This document shows, piece by piece, positions 45,462 to 57,352 of a DNA stretch of 64,000 nucleotides. This stretch comes from Brachycybe producta (lineage: Eukaryota; Arthropoda; Diplopoda; Playtdesmida; Andrognathidae). Both the position numbers and the translations under genes were made by a program. The stretch is from positions 2,895,733 to 2,959,732 of the forward strand of contig JAUPFP010000025.1 in NCBI GenBank assembly GCA_036925085.1. The letters run 5' to 3'. Position 1 is the stretch's first letter. Each line of letters begins with the position of its first letter. A model generated the notes under the pieces. The model was not told the DNA's origin. It saw nothing but the letters and a program-made list of their open reading frames with translations, and ran no database searches.

Positions 45462-45930
45462 AGACATTTGCCCTAAAGCCATTTGCCCTGAAGTTACATT
45501 TGCTCTAAAACCAATTTGTCCTAAAGCCACTTTTTTGTTCTCTCTTTTCAAAAGGTTTAGTGTTTTTTGGTGGAGTATGTTAAATTGGTTCTGTGTGCCG
45601 CAAGCGTGCAAAAATGATGTAAATCTACATTACTGATTAGGGCAAATGTCCTTTTAGGGCAAGTGGTTTTAGGGCAACTATCCCTTTAGAGAAAATAGTT
45701 TTAAGGTAAATGTCCCTTTAGTTCAAAACGTCCCAGAATTGGTTCTGTGTGCCACAGGCGCGCAAAAAACGCCAACTGATGTAAATTTACATTACTGATT
45801 AGGACAAATGTCCTTTTAGGGCAAATGTCCTTTTAGGGCAAATGTCCTTTTAGGGCAAATGTCCCTTTAGGGCAAATAGTTTTAGGGCAAATGTCCCGTT
45901 AGGGCAAACAGTTTTAGGGCAAATGTCCCA
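45462..45930. repeat. L repeat field, second copy
   Basis: The same phrases and border words (GGTTCTGTGTGCCACAGGCG twice), three tandem AGGGCAAATGTCCTTTT units and no mirrored right half. Confidence 0.78.
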
Positions 45931-46670
45931 CAGACCTATTTTACTACTCTTCAAAACCGAAATTAATCAAATTTCTTTACTAATTTTCACCACTATGAAG
46001 TAACAAACTTAAATTCAAAGCTCAAATTCAAAAATTTCTTCACTGCTGTTTATGAACTCCATCTTTAATAAATGTTACAAACAGCATATTTGAAGAAAGA
46101 AAGAGAGAAAAAAATAATATAATGCATTCATTTGCTCCATTTTGACAAAAACAAACAGAGAAAGAAAGAAGCTACTGAAACCCCACTCATTCAGGAGGAT
46201 CCGTTGCCAACAGCAAAAACATTTGCATTGATCCATTGTTTTAGTTAATCTTAGTTTCAGACAAGGTTTTTTTTTAGCCAACAACGCACTTTACAAAAGC
46301 ATTTTTAGCTAGCTCTCTCTCTCCCTTTAGGCATTGCGACAATCAATGTATAATAACATAAGTCACTTTCCAAAATATTATAATCATAGTTCAGCTATAA
46401 AAAAAACAACAACTAGAAAACATTTTGTTTATTCGGTTGCCTTCGAAACAAAGTCTGTCAACGACCAGAACTGTCAATGATCAGAAAACAAATGATAATT
46501 ATTATTTCCGTATTCATAAAAAAAGTTCTTTCTGGTCAATTATGAATTTCCAATTATAGGTGCATTTGAAAACACCTACATTGTAGTTATACTAAGGAGC
46601 ATTGTAGATACTGCCAGCTTTTAACATTAGCCCCATGCAGAATATATCCTGCCATTTGTGAAACAGTAAG

Positions 46671-46782
46671 GTCCCGCTTCACACGGACCACCTCAACATC
46701 CCCTAAGCACAATGGAGAGTCTGTTAAAAAACGAATACTTTTTTGTGGCGACTCAAAAGGGTTCCGTGTGATACTGGCCTAA
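46671..46782. mobile_element. T short fold-back
   Basis: GTCCCGCTTCACACGGACCA and TTCCGTGTGATACTGGCC, an S-related element reduced to about 110 bp. Confidence 0.6.
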
Positions 46783-46879
46783 GTATGCATTCCCCTCATC
46801 ATGTAGCTAAACAGTTCAATTCTAATCACCAGAGGTTTAAACTGCATTCTTCACTTCAGTAAGCGATCTTGTACTGACT

Positions 46880-47311
46880 AAAGCCGATGCTACACGCAGC
46901 AACAATTCAGCAACTTTAGAGCAACATAGCCGTGTTGCTCTATTGTTTCATGAAAGTTAAAACATCTGTCATAACAGCAACAAACCCAAATTGTTGCTCA
47001 CAGATTGAAAGCAACAGAATTTTCAAATAGAACTTGGTTTTATTTTCGTGCAACCATTTCAGACAATAGAAACGGCTTGAATAATCACATGACTATTTCA
47101 AATTTTCAACTGATGAAGAAGAGGAAGACGAAACAAAATGTTCTACAGTCTTTGGCTCACAAACTCTTTGTTTCATTGGTTGTTGCTTTCATGTAAGTTT
47201 CATGAACGTTGCAACATGTATCATAGGTGTTGCTTGCAACAAATAGGAAACTACTGTTGCTACAACTAGTATTGTTGCTTGACTGTTGCTATACGTATAG
47301 AATCAGCTTTA
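46880..47311. mobile_element. V fold-back with GTTGC/GCAAC words
   Basis: TAAAGCCGATGCTACACGCA and mirror ATACGTATAGAATCAGCTTTA, with many AGCAACA/TGTTGCT words inside. Confidence 0.75.
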
Positions 47312-47769
47312 GTCTTACACTGTACTTAAGTATAGCGCATTCTTAAAAGCACGCTTGCTGCCAAAGTGTACGCTTACGCTTAGGTAAGAATCACACACGC
47401 TAAATATAATCCCATTGAATTTCAGTGTGGAAAGGTTGGTTTATAAGTCTGCTAAACGTTGCTATACGATGCGAAGCGAAGAAACAGTATCGTCTTCGTT
47501 TCGCTTAGTTTTGCAAAACATTTCGTTTTCACATTTCGTTTCGTTGTGTTCATACACAGAGAATGCAACGAATCGTTTTTCTTTAACAAAAACTAGCCAG
47601 AACCGCTTCATTGTCATGCAAAAAAACAGAGCTGGGCTGTGATTGGATGAGAAATCCATTTCGTTCAATAAGACAGAATAAAATCCTATCGAAATAATGT
47701 GCGAAAATGAAGGTGTGCGAAGAAAAAAACTTTATTTTATCGCAGCGCAGAGTAACCAACCGAATCATC

Positions 47770-47947
47770 CAAATCGGACAACTTTAAATATTGAAAAATG
47801 AACATATCACCGCGACTGACTGTGTTATTTTAAAAATTACCGTTTTTTTTCTTTAACATCGGGGTTCTATGGGCTCAATAGAAAAACGATGCTAGCGCTC
47901 TTTGTTGGAGATTTTTCGAAGTAATTTTGCGATCTAGCCCCTCTTAA
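47770..47947. mobile_element. E-family right-arm fragment (E4)
   Basis: Only the outer 180 bp of the right arm (GGACAACTTTAAATATTGAA to CTAGCCCCTCTTAA). Confidence 0.8.
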
Positions 47948-48572
47948 AGGGCATAAACCCTTCTTTTTTTATGCGAGTCGAGAAAAAGGGATGAAGGGCC
48001 CCTATACATACTAGAGTTCAAAGACTTCACTTCACACACACTGCGAGTGAACCCATTAACTTATTTTACACATTATGACCACTAATGTCCATGCTTCAAC
48101 GACAAAAACAAACAATGTCCACAAAACCGGACAAGATAAAAAATCATTAAAACTAAAACACATATTATTAAGACTATCCCCTAAACGACAACCAATTTTG
48201 CTGAACAAAGCTAACTTTTTAGTACTTTTTTTTTTGTCTTTGAGCAACCCTTTAATTAAGGTTGTTCAAACCATTAACCTAAACTTGCCTTTGCCCTTCG
48301 CCTCAACTTAAAGGTGCACTTAAAAGATTCTCTTAAAGGTGGGCCAACCGAGTCCACATAGCAGGTAATTAAGAGAGCGGGGCGGTTCATACCGGAGACC
48401 AAACAATCGTCCTCCACTCCAGTTAACTTAAAAGAGAGCTAGCTAGCTGCTAATTGAATGTTATGTGGGTAAAGGGGACAGGATTTTCAGTTATCACTGG
48501 TAACTTAATCGCTGTTATTCGAATAAATGCTCTTCAAACACGAAGGGTATGTTGGAGGACCACCGTAGAGTA

Positions 48573-48830
48573 AAGCCTCGTTTTCACGATGACAGTTTTC
48601 ACGATAGTTGCTGTCATGTCAGCAACTATTGCAAAAACAATCATCGTGCAGACAACATGTTAGTCAATATCGCACTATAGCGTCGTTTTCAAGGCGATAG
48701 TTCTTTCAAGAGTAGCTACACGTCTTGAAGTCATGTGATAGTTCTGTCACATGACTGTGACGTCAACTTCACAGATATCATTGAGTCAACAACAGTGTTG
48801 CCTCTCTCCCCCTCCAGAAGCCAAATTTCC
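48573..48830. mobile_element. H-family fragment (H2)
   Basis: Left end AAGCCTCGTTTTCACGATG, an internal restart of the arm near 48,685 (CGTCGTTTTCAAGGCGATAG), then the core word CAGAAGCCAAATTTCCCTAC. The right arm is missing. Confidence 0.72.
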
Positions 48831-48964
48831 CTACAAACTGAATTTTTCCAGAAAAAAAAAAAAAGTAAAACTTTTGAAGAAAAATAATTACGTTCACATT
48901 CGAACTAATTATTCCGTCTTTCAGGTTTAAATTAAAGAAAAAAACTTGAATGGGTTTTATAAAC

Positions 48965-49169
48965 TAGAAGGGTAGCTCAATAACTTCAGAGTGTTTTCAT
49001 GTTGATATCTTTCAAAATAAACTTTTTCTGTGAGTTTCAAAAAGGCCCAACTATAAGCAGACGATATTTTTTTCATTTTTGTCTATAAAAAAGTTTTATT
49101 TTGAAAGTTAACATAATGAAAATACCTTTTGGGTCAATGAGCTACCCTTCTAGTTTCGAAAACACTCTA
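48965..49169. mobile_element. FF-family fold-back (FF1)
   Basis: CTAGAAGGGTAGCTCAATAA and GAGCTACCCTTCTAG with TTGATATCTTTCAAAATAAA and mirror; the clearest copy of the family. Confidence 0.78.
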
Positions 49170-49779
49170 GTTTTTTCTCAGTTGGTCGAGTTCGACTGCA
49201 AAATTAAGTTGGCGTGTGTGGCTCGTGTGCAAAAGGTCCAACGACTCTCCACAGCAATATGTAACAACCACAGCCCAGAAGCCCACAGCCCTTTCGAAGT
49301 CGACCACTCAAAAGTGGTCCGCCGTGTGGAAAGGCACTTAGGGGGTCTAACAAACAATTTTGCCCTCACGGTTTTCCGAAAATGAACTCCAAGTATAAAC
49401 AAATTATAGATCTCTATACAGTACTGTGTAGCTATCGTTCAAATATCCTCCCCCCTTTTCTATTTCTGATATCTGCTGCTTTCATCTAAGCAGTTTGGGT
49501 TAACCGTTAAGAAAAACAGGGCCTAAGAGAAATTTCTCCAACGAACCCAAATGTGTATAAAGATAACCCTAAACAAACACGTTCTATGCTGCAATGCCTT
49601 TCGCAAGTAGCTATTCGATCAATAAATGACCACAGTCCACTTCGATAACGTGGGTTAAAGCGTGCATAGAGTTTTAAATGGACTGTTGTACGACGTGTAT
49701 TTCATGATAAAAACCCACAAAATTATATTTCGAATAGATAAAAAGACACACAAGTTTCTTCTACTGCATGAGAGAAAGT

Positions 49780-49959
49780 TAGAGCGAAAGACAGAGAGAG
49801 AGAGTTAGAGAGCGAGATAGAGAGAGTTAGAGAGCGAGAGCAAGAGAAAGAGAGAGAGAGAGGGCAATAGAGCGAGAGATAGAAAGACAGAAAGAAAAAG
49901 AGCGAGAAAAAAAGAGACAGCAAAAGCGAGCGAGGCAAAAGCGAGCGAGGCAGAGAGCG

Positions 49960-49993
<34 letters not shown>

Positions 49994-50140
49994 AAAGAGA
50001 GAGAGAGAGAGAGAGAAAAGAGAGAGAGAGGGAGAGAAAAGAGAGAAAGAGGGAGAGAAAAGAGAGAAAGAGAAAAGAGAGAAAGAGAAAAGAGAAAGAA
50101 AAAAAAGGAGAGAGAGAGAGAGAGAGAGACACCACACAAC
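49780..50140. repeat. GA-rich purine tract
   Basis: About 360 bp of GAGA/GAAA/GCGAGA on the plus strand. The serine/leucine-rich proteins readable on the minus strand are simple-sequence artefacts. Confidence 0.97.
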
Positions 50141-50977
50141 CATATCAAGTTGACCCTAAAATTTATACTCAAGTGAAACTAGCTGACAATTTAATTCTTT
50201 ATTTAGGCCAAGTTGTGCAACATTCACGAGTAAAAGTAGAAAGAAAATGAGATTTTTGTAGCAGTCGTTACTACAAAATAGGATAACATTGTAACTACTG
50301 CACTCCAACTTCATAAAAATAAATGGGCTTAGCAGATGCTCTGGTCAAGTATACGCGACACACGGTTTTTTTTCGTAGAGTACTTTTTCTGGCCAAAAGA
50401 CCTACAACGAATGGATTTAGAATGGCCAAGTCATTATCTACAACAACAACAACAACACTCTTCTGCTCACGTGGCAAATATGTATGCAGTACGTCATGAA
50501 GAGTTGTCCATGTATACTTGACCGGAGCATTACAAACAGTTCAGTTAATTCCACCATAACGATAATTTCCAAAGCATTATTACATGTAGGCCTATTTAAA
50601 AACGTTTTGTGCTTGTTCTATACGTGTTATGGAGACAGCTTGTCAGTTTGTAAACAAAAATACGCTTTAGGTGGAATTTTAGGCCAAATTTGTTTTAGTA
50701 TGAAAAATACTTTAGGTGGAATTTTAGGCCAAATGCATTCGGCCAAATTGGTTTGTATTAAAATACTTTAGGTAAAACATATTAGGTAAAATGTTTTATG
50801 CGAAATTGGTTTGCATGAAGACACTTTAGAAGAAATGGGTTATTAGAAAAGGTTTAGGTGAATGTTCTAATTTAAAGAAAATATTTCATATAAATTTTAG
50901 ATAAACTAATTAAACATTTAGTATTTTTAATTACTTTAGGCTTTTTAAAAATGATTTATCATTGGGTCGTTTTTAAA

Positions 50978-50989
<12 letters not shown>

Positions 50990-51034
<45 letters not shown>
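50990..51034. repeat. (TA)n microsatellite
   Basis: About 22 TA units. Confidence 0.97.
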
Positions 51035-51036
<2 letters not shown>

Positions 51037-51460
51037 CCTTTGTTTTCAAAGATATTTCGAGATTAGATAAAAAATGTCTATCAGTTTCAGTGGAAAAATA
51101 GTTTAACACGAAATGAAAGACAGGAATAATTTTTCATATTACAACGAATTTCGTGTTAAACGAATAAATTTTTGCGCTACTGTATTTATTAAAAACAAAT
51201 GACCGGGCCGAAAATATTTGTTTCGTGTTACCTTCTGTTTCGTGATACCCGTTTTCGTGTTAAACGGTTTCCAATTTATTCTAATAAGATGTCTAACAAA
51301 CTTTGAAATGTTTAAGTACTCTTCTAGTTTTTAAAACTTTCACATTTTTTTCTTTGAAATGTTTTTAAAGAATCAAGATCAACCACAGTAATATAAGGTA
51401 TTTTAACATGAAATGAGATGTTATTATTGGTTCTCTGTATGATTTTGTAAGCAGTGCATG

Positions 51461-51685
51461 CTAGCAGCGATTGCCTCACGCCAAGGGGTCGTAACTGTTA
51501 GCAGTGATTACCTCACGTCAAATGGTTGTAATTGTTAGCAGTGATTGCCTCACATCAAGGGGTCGTAACTGTTAACAGTGATTGCTTCACGGTAAGGGGC
51601 CGTAACTGTTAGCAGTGATTGCCTCATGTCAAGGGGTTGTAATTGTTAGCAGTGATTGTATCAAGCCAGGGGTTGTAAATGTTTG
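51461..51685. repeat. 37-bp minisatellite, about 6 units
   Basis: The unit is GTTAGCAGTGATTGCCTCAC then GTCAAGGGGTCGTAACT, 37 bp, with a few substitutions per unit. Not open in frame, no transposon ends seen. Confidence 0.93.
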
Positions 51686-51917
51686 TCCCTGTGGCAATGT
51701 CTCCTGTTAAAAACTACTCATGTTACATCTGAAATGTGTTAATATCTCGACTTTTATGTTTTTTTGCTTTGAATCATTTGAATGTTTCATATAATCTGTC
51801 TAAAATGGACGCACATTTCAGTATGCACATAACAAATTTTTATGACAGGTTTAATAGCTGTAAGATATTTTTATGAACAGTTGGAGTTTTGAACACTTTG
51901 ATTATTCTGTCTTTTAT

Positions 51918-52107
51918 GCCTTGTTTTCATTGGGGCAAAAAATTTGAACTTTTTGAAAAATTTTCAACTGGTGAAAAATAGAAGAAACGTGGCCTCCGCC
52001 CATTCACTATCATAGGCAAAGGCCACGTTTATTATATTTTTCATCAGTTGAAAAATCTTCAAAATCTTCAAAAAGTTCAAATTTTGCACCCCAATGAAAA
52101 CAAAGCC
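51918..52107. mobile_element. G-family fold-back (G4)
   Basis: GCCTTGTTTTCATTGGGGCA and mirror CACCCCAATGAAAACAAAGC. Confidence 0.82.
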
Positions 52108-52289
52108 TTAGGAGCAAAATGAAGAGCACCTTGAATGTGTTTTAGAACCGTAGCCAGAGGCTTACACACACCCAATCGACTACGAACACCCCTTCATATT
52201 AAGATGGAATCATGAAGAGCTGATTTTCGGACTTCGATTATTCTTTCAGGAGGAAAACTAAAAAAACTAGCATGAGAAACTTTAAAAAC

Positions 52290-52895
52290 TAGAAGGGTAG
52301 CTGAATCAGTTAAGAGATTTTCCTGTTGATATATACTACTAAAAAAAAAATAAAAAATATCCAGGGCCTTAATGTGACCTGCCTTAAGCCTCGTTTTCAG
52401 GGCGATAGTTGTCATGAGAGTAGCTGTCATGAGTTCACCTCTCACGACAGCAATTGTCTACATGTCTTGAAGTAAGGTGATAGTTCTGTCATGACAGTGT
52501 GACGTCTACTTCACAGATATCATTGAGTCAACAACAGTGTTGCCTTTCTCCCTCCAGAAGCCAAATTTCCCTACAAAGTGGATATTTCCCTACAAGCGGT
52601 CCACTCAACAACTATTACTATCGCGACAGTACTATCAACTATCTAGTCAAACGAGATAGTTGTGATAGTGCTATCGCAACAGTGCGCGATAGTGACTAGC
52701 ATGTGGTCTTCACAATGATAGTTCTCGCGATAGTTGCTTTCATGAAAGCAACTATCGTGAAAACTTCGTGAAAACGAGGTTTTAAAAGTTGGGTCATTTT
52801 CAAAACCTGACACAAAAAAAGCTTATTTTGGAAGATATTAAACATGAAAATACACTTAAATTATCGAGCTATTCGGCTAGTTTTTAAAACATATT
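52290..52895. mobile_element. FF-family fold-back split by H3 (FF3)
   Basis: Left half CTAGAAGGGTAGCTGAATCA, right half CGAGCTATTCGGCTAG, separated by element H3. Confidence 0.7.
52386..52782. mobile_element. H-family fold-back (H3) nested in FF
   Basis: AAGCCTCGTTTTCAGGGCG ... CGTGAAAACGAGGTTTT with the complete core. FF-family halves lie on both sides. Confidence 0.82.
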
Positions 52896-53396
52896 CAAGT
52901 TTCTATGAATGTTGCTCCTGAAAAAAATAAGGAGTTTGCGAAGCGTTTACACTTTAAAACCACGTTAAGTAGGCCTATGTATTTCATGTTGATATCTTTC
53001 AAAATAAACTTTTTTTATAGACAAAAATCAATATTTTCCTATTGAAAACAAAAAGCTCATCTTTAATTTTATCTTGAGATACTCAATGCAAAAAAAAAAC
53101 GCTTCACTAATATGTGTGATTCATCCATAATCGTTGAATGATTGACTTTTTAAAAAAAATACAAGTACTCAATACTTCCCCCCCCCCATCATTACAACTC
53201 CCTAAAGAATTTCTTAACAAAAAATATGTTGTCACATTCCAGAACAGCATAATAATTTTTATATCATCTACTAATAGTATGAGCATTCCTGTGAGAAAAA
53301 AAAATAAGCTTTAAAGAGCTTTATATAATGTATGTTGTATAATAAAACTCAAATCAACTGTTAGAAAATTGTCTTTTTTTTAAAAAAAAAAGTACT

Positions 53397-54088
53397 TAAA
53401 GAGACCCCCATTACCTCCAGAAATTTCTTGTCAAAATATTGTCAAGAATTATTCAACAATTACCAAAACAATTTCTAAAATTCAAAATAAGTCATTAATA
53501 TAATTTAAAAAAATTAAAAATTAGTTGAATTCATGTGAAATGAACTTTATCAGATAGATGCGCCACCAAACAACAGACATTGGCAACAAACGATTGTGAA
53601 AACGATTTTTAAATTTTAAAATAAGTCAAATAAATCATAAAAAAAAACTTAAAAATGAAGGTGACTTTTCGTGAGTCACACCAAACGACGCTATTTTAAG
53701 TTTCCAAAAACGAAAGTCCACCCCCCCCCCCTTTTTGTTTTGAATGTTGTCACCTCACATTTCCAGAATTCCTTATTAAAATACACGTATTCCCTATTCA
53801 TATTCAACTCAATACAACCTTTCATGTGGAATAATTCAAATATTAAATCCATAATACTTTCAAATGAAAGTAATGTGAGGAGGTGACAACACATGAGAAT
53901 TCGAGTAGACGAGTAGACTTTGGGGGGGGGGGGTTTGTTGCCAATGTCCGTTGTCTACATGAAGTCAACTGATTTTTATTTATTTTTTTAAATTATATTA
54001 ATCACTTATTTTAAATTTTAAAAATCGTTTCGGTAATCGTTGGAATAATTCTTGACAAGCAATTTCTGGAGGTAATGGAGTCTCTTTA
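53397..54088. mobile_element. GG fold-back
   Basis: TAAAGAGACCCCCATTACCT and GGTAATGGAGTCTCTTTA; about 690 bp, with long arms and an inner GTCACCTCACATTT / AATGTGAGGAGGTGAC pair plus C and G tracts. Confidence 0.8.
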
Positions 54089-56007
54089 AAAATTAAATAA
54101 GAAGTAAAAGTGAAGCTTCACTCTTTCTTTATAAACACTCTGTATATATGAATACATAAAAGATAATTTCAGAATAAGAGAAAAAGAAGAAAGAAGAAAG
54201 AAAAAAAAAAAGCATTTGCTTGTTGAATACACACACACAAAAAAGTAATTCATTCAAGTGAATGAAAGAAAAGACTGGCCACAAATAACATAAACACGAA
54301 AAATAGATAAAACTATTTTTCTAAAAGTGAAGCAGAAAAGAAAAAATAAATATAAGGAAACAGAAAATAAACATAATACTAAAAAGAAAATACCAAAAAG
54401 AGATTAGAATTTATATGAAAATAAGAAAGATGTAAAAAAAAAATCCGCAAAGAACTATTTAAAAGAATGAAAATAGAAGATAAAACTGGAGTTTAAAGAT
54501 GAAAAGTAGGTAACAAACGAGCTTCAAAAAAAAAAAAAAAAACGCGTAAAACAAAAAGTAACGCGGAGGTAATAATAATAGTAAGAACAGTAGAAATCAT
54601 TATCTAAAACCATTTAAAATGTTTTTAAAAACCTATTAGAATAATTATAGCAATTTCAAAATGAACATCTCAATAAAAAAGGGGTGCATTCGAAAACAGC
54701 TAGCAAAGGCTTTGTCTGTGTTTTGGAACTAGAGGCGCCGCCGTTCTAAAACTCTGGCCTTACTCAAAAGTTAACTACGAGAGCTCCATAGAAAAATACT
54801 TGTGTAAATAAAACGTAGGTGGCGCCTGCAACCTTCACAGGTGGACAAACTACACTTGACAATTACTTGAAATCGAGTGCGGCTTTTTTAGCTAATAAAA
54901 AAGTCCAAAACAACCTATTATCAGCACGTGACAAACTTAACCCAGAACATTGTATAAGTGGAGGGAGAGAGAGAGAGACAGACCGCAACCATAGAGAGGG
55001 CTAGTGGCGCCATCTAACGCTACACCCACAAAATAAATGATCTACTTGTATTATTAAATAACTTTGAAAAGATAACAATAGAACAAATTCAATGACACTT
55101 GCCGCAATAACGTTAAAGGCCTTATGTGTCATTACAGAAAAAAAATATGACTCACGTGATAGTAAATTGTCACAAAAGTAAATTACAAGAAAAAAAATTA
55201 TGACATATAATTGTCATAGGAATGCCATTGACTGAATATAATGAACATCTGATAAAAGTCATCATAAATCACAAACCGTGACATCAAAAGGTATGATTGT
55301 CACAATTTTATGGATTTTTCTGTAAGATACTAGTCACTTCAATATAGTAACCTATGACTAGTTTTGTCTATTTATTAAGGTAAAAGGTTAGCAGGTAGCA
55401 AAAAAAATTCCAAACCTCACATTGCCTACGTCACCCATAATCCCTACTTTATATTGGGGGGGGGGGGGTGGGGGACATTTCTAAGTTATGAGCCAATCTA
55501 TGGACCTTGTGTTTTTCCCAATGTATTTTCTATGGAAAGACGCAAACCTTTGCACACAGTTAAAAAGTCGTCCGCGTGCCAACATTGGTGGTATTTCCAT
55601 AAAAAATACAGTGCGAAGACAGCCCAGTGACATTGTCGCCGACAAGTCTTTCAAAAGTCTCCCGTGTGCCATGCAGGCCCTTAAGTTTCCTTTTTTGAGG
55701 GGGAATTTCAGCTTTAAACTACTGGCAAAAGAGGCAATAAACAATGGTAGAAATGGTTTCATAATAAATAGTAGAGGGTTAAAGGTGCCTCTCATTTGTA
55801 ACTCGTGAGTCAGTCCACAGTGACTGATTTTCTTAATGGATGCACTGCACTGGCTTTTGTTGTTTTGCTAAATGCTGTGTGTGTGTTTTTTTTTTGTTAT
55901 ATCAAGAGGGCCGCCCTTCCCGAGTTCATAAAATATGCAACTGGCTTACATTTCACTTGAGAATAGACAGTTTGCTAAGTCGCTTTCACGACTAATTTTG
56001 TCAATTG
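54089..56007. other. unassigned stretch upstream of frq exons
   Basis: A purine-rich part (54,170-54,550), a less AT-rich part (54,700-55,010), and S-like words near 55,510-55,680 (ATGTATTTTCTATGGAAAGA, CCGTGTGCCA). No exon found. Confidence 0.45.
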
Positions 56008-56193
56008 ACAGGCAGTTAGAAATAGGTCAGAACTTCCGTTGGCTCCGCCCTTCTAATTGGCTGGTTATGTAGTCTGACGTTGAAAAGGGCGGAGCATGTG
56101 ACGTCAGACTTCATAACCAGCCAATTAGAAGTTGCCGATCGTCACAACAAGAGCGGAGCCAACTGAAGTTCTGACCTATTTCTAACTGCCTGT
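56008..56193. mobile_element. A-family fold-back element, internally deleted (A9)
   Basis: Tips are intact (ACAGGCAGTTAG / CTAACTGCCTGT) and both arms carry AATAGGTCAGAACTTC-type variants. The left arm lacks the TATGACGACCGGCAAC block. No clear target duplication is visible in the flanks (TGTCAATTG / AAATAAAAG). Confidence 0.8.
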
Positions 56194-56345
56194 AAATAAA
56201 AGCGGTATAAATGTAGACTACACGACTAATTAAATCACTTAAGAGGGGGGGGGGGATATTTTACAGTGTAAACATCTCGTCTCGAACTCTGATTAGTCTC
56301 TCTTTCAGGTACAAAATAACTGAGGAACATAAATGCGTTTTATAA

Positions 56346-56575
56346 ACTAGAAAAATAACTCCCATCACTTGAGGCTACTTAAATGTTGGTATCTTTCAAA
56401 ATGTGCTTTTTATACAAGTTTATTTAAAATATGACAAGAATTAAAGTTATTGTCTGCCAAGAGTCTTAGCAGACAATAACTTTAATTCTTGTCTTAAAAA
56501 AACGTTTATTTTGAAAGATATTAAGATATGAAAAAAAAAAACACCTTTAAGTGATTGAGCCATCCCCTTCTAGTT
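56346..56575. mobile_element. FF-family fold-back with perfect central hairpin (FF2)
   Basis: CTAGAAAAATAACTCCCATC to CCATCCCCTTCTAG. The centre (56,433-56,493) is a perfect hairpin with arm GACAAGAATTAAAGTTATTG. Confidence 0.75.
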
Positions 56576-56799
56576 TCTAAAACACTTTCACTCTTTCAAC
56601 AGAATAATCAACGAGTTCGAAAACAGGCTGTTTGTTCATAAACTATCTTAAAAGAAATGTTCCATAAAAATAAGTATTGTTAAGCCCCCCCCCCCCCCCC
56701 TCCTATATCACATTAGGAACTTTTGATGAAAGTTTGCTCCAATAAAACTTGCAATATGACATGCAACTTCTTTATTTATAGTGTGATATGTTACATATG

Positions 56800-57053
56800 T
56801 AGGGCTCGGATTTTGATGCAATATCAACCGGAATGTTTCTCAATATGTGGCTCAAGTGCCAATTGTGAAGTGGCAATCTCGTTTAGATAATAAAAAAAAA
56901 GAATTGTTCTTTCTAATTAAAAACAATGGCTAGTTAGAGGCTAGAACTCTAGTTGACAACTGATAGTAACCAGACATCTAGCCTCTCTATCCAGCTTTTC
57001 TTATTGGAAAAAAACATAATTGCAGTTGCTCTAATGATGGCTGATTACTTCAC
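56800..57053. mobile_element. K-family MITE, right-truncated (K5)
   Basis: Starts TAGGGCTCGGATTTTGATGC and follows the family through the GATTACTTCACA word, then stops; the right tip is absent. Confidence 0.72.
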
Positions 57054-57352
57054 AGAAAATTATCACCAAAAAACATATTTTTTGTTTAATTTTCTTGTTT
57101 TATTGAACATCATGAATTATCAGCTTACACTATGACTGTGTTAATGTGACTTCGTGGATGTTTTTAAAACGCAAAAAAAAAACATTGAGTAAACTTGTTT
57201 TAGAAACAACATTACGATAAAATACAAATTGTTTACAAACTAGAATGGTAGAAGATTATGGCTAAAGATTGTTTTCTGGCAATATCTTAAAAAATAATAG
57301 AATTATGGTAATTTGAAAATGATGTTTTGCATCAACAGTTCGTGAAAATTAT

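Noticed and set aside
49723-50172. Serine/leucine-rich open frames on the minus strand
   Set aside because: Translation of a GA/GAAA simple-sequence tract.
54819-55004. 61-codon plus-strand ORF (MAPATFTGGQTTLDNYLKSS...)
   Set aside because: No recognised motif; ends in a GA microsatellite. Flanking sequence gives no splice or promoter support.
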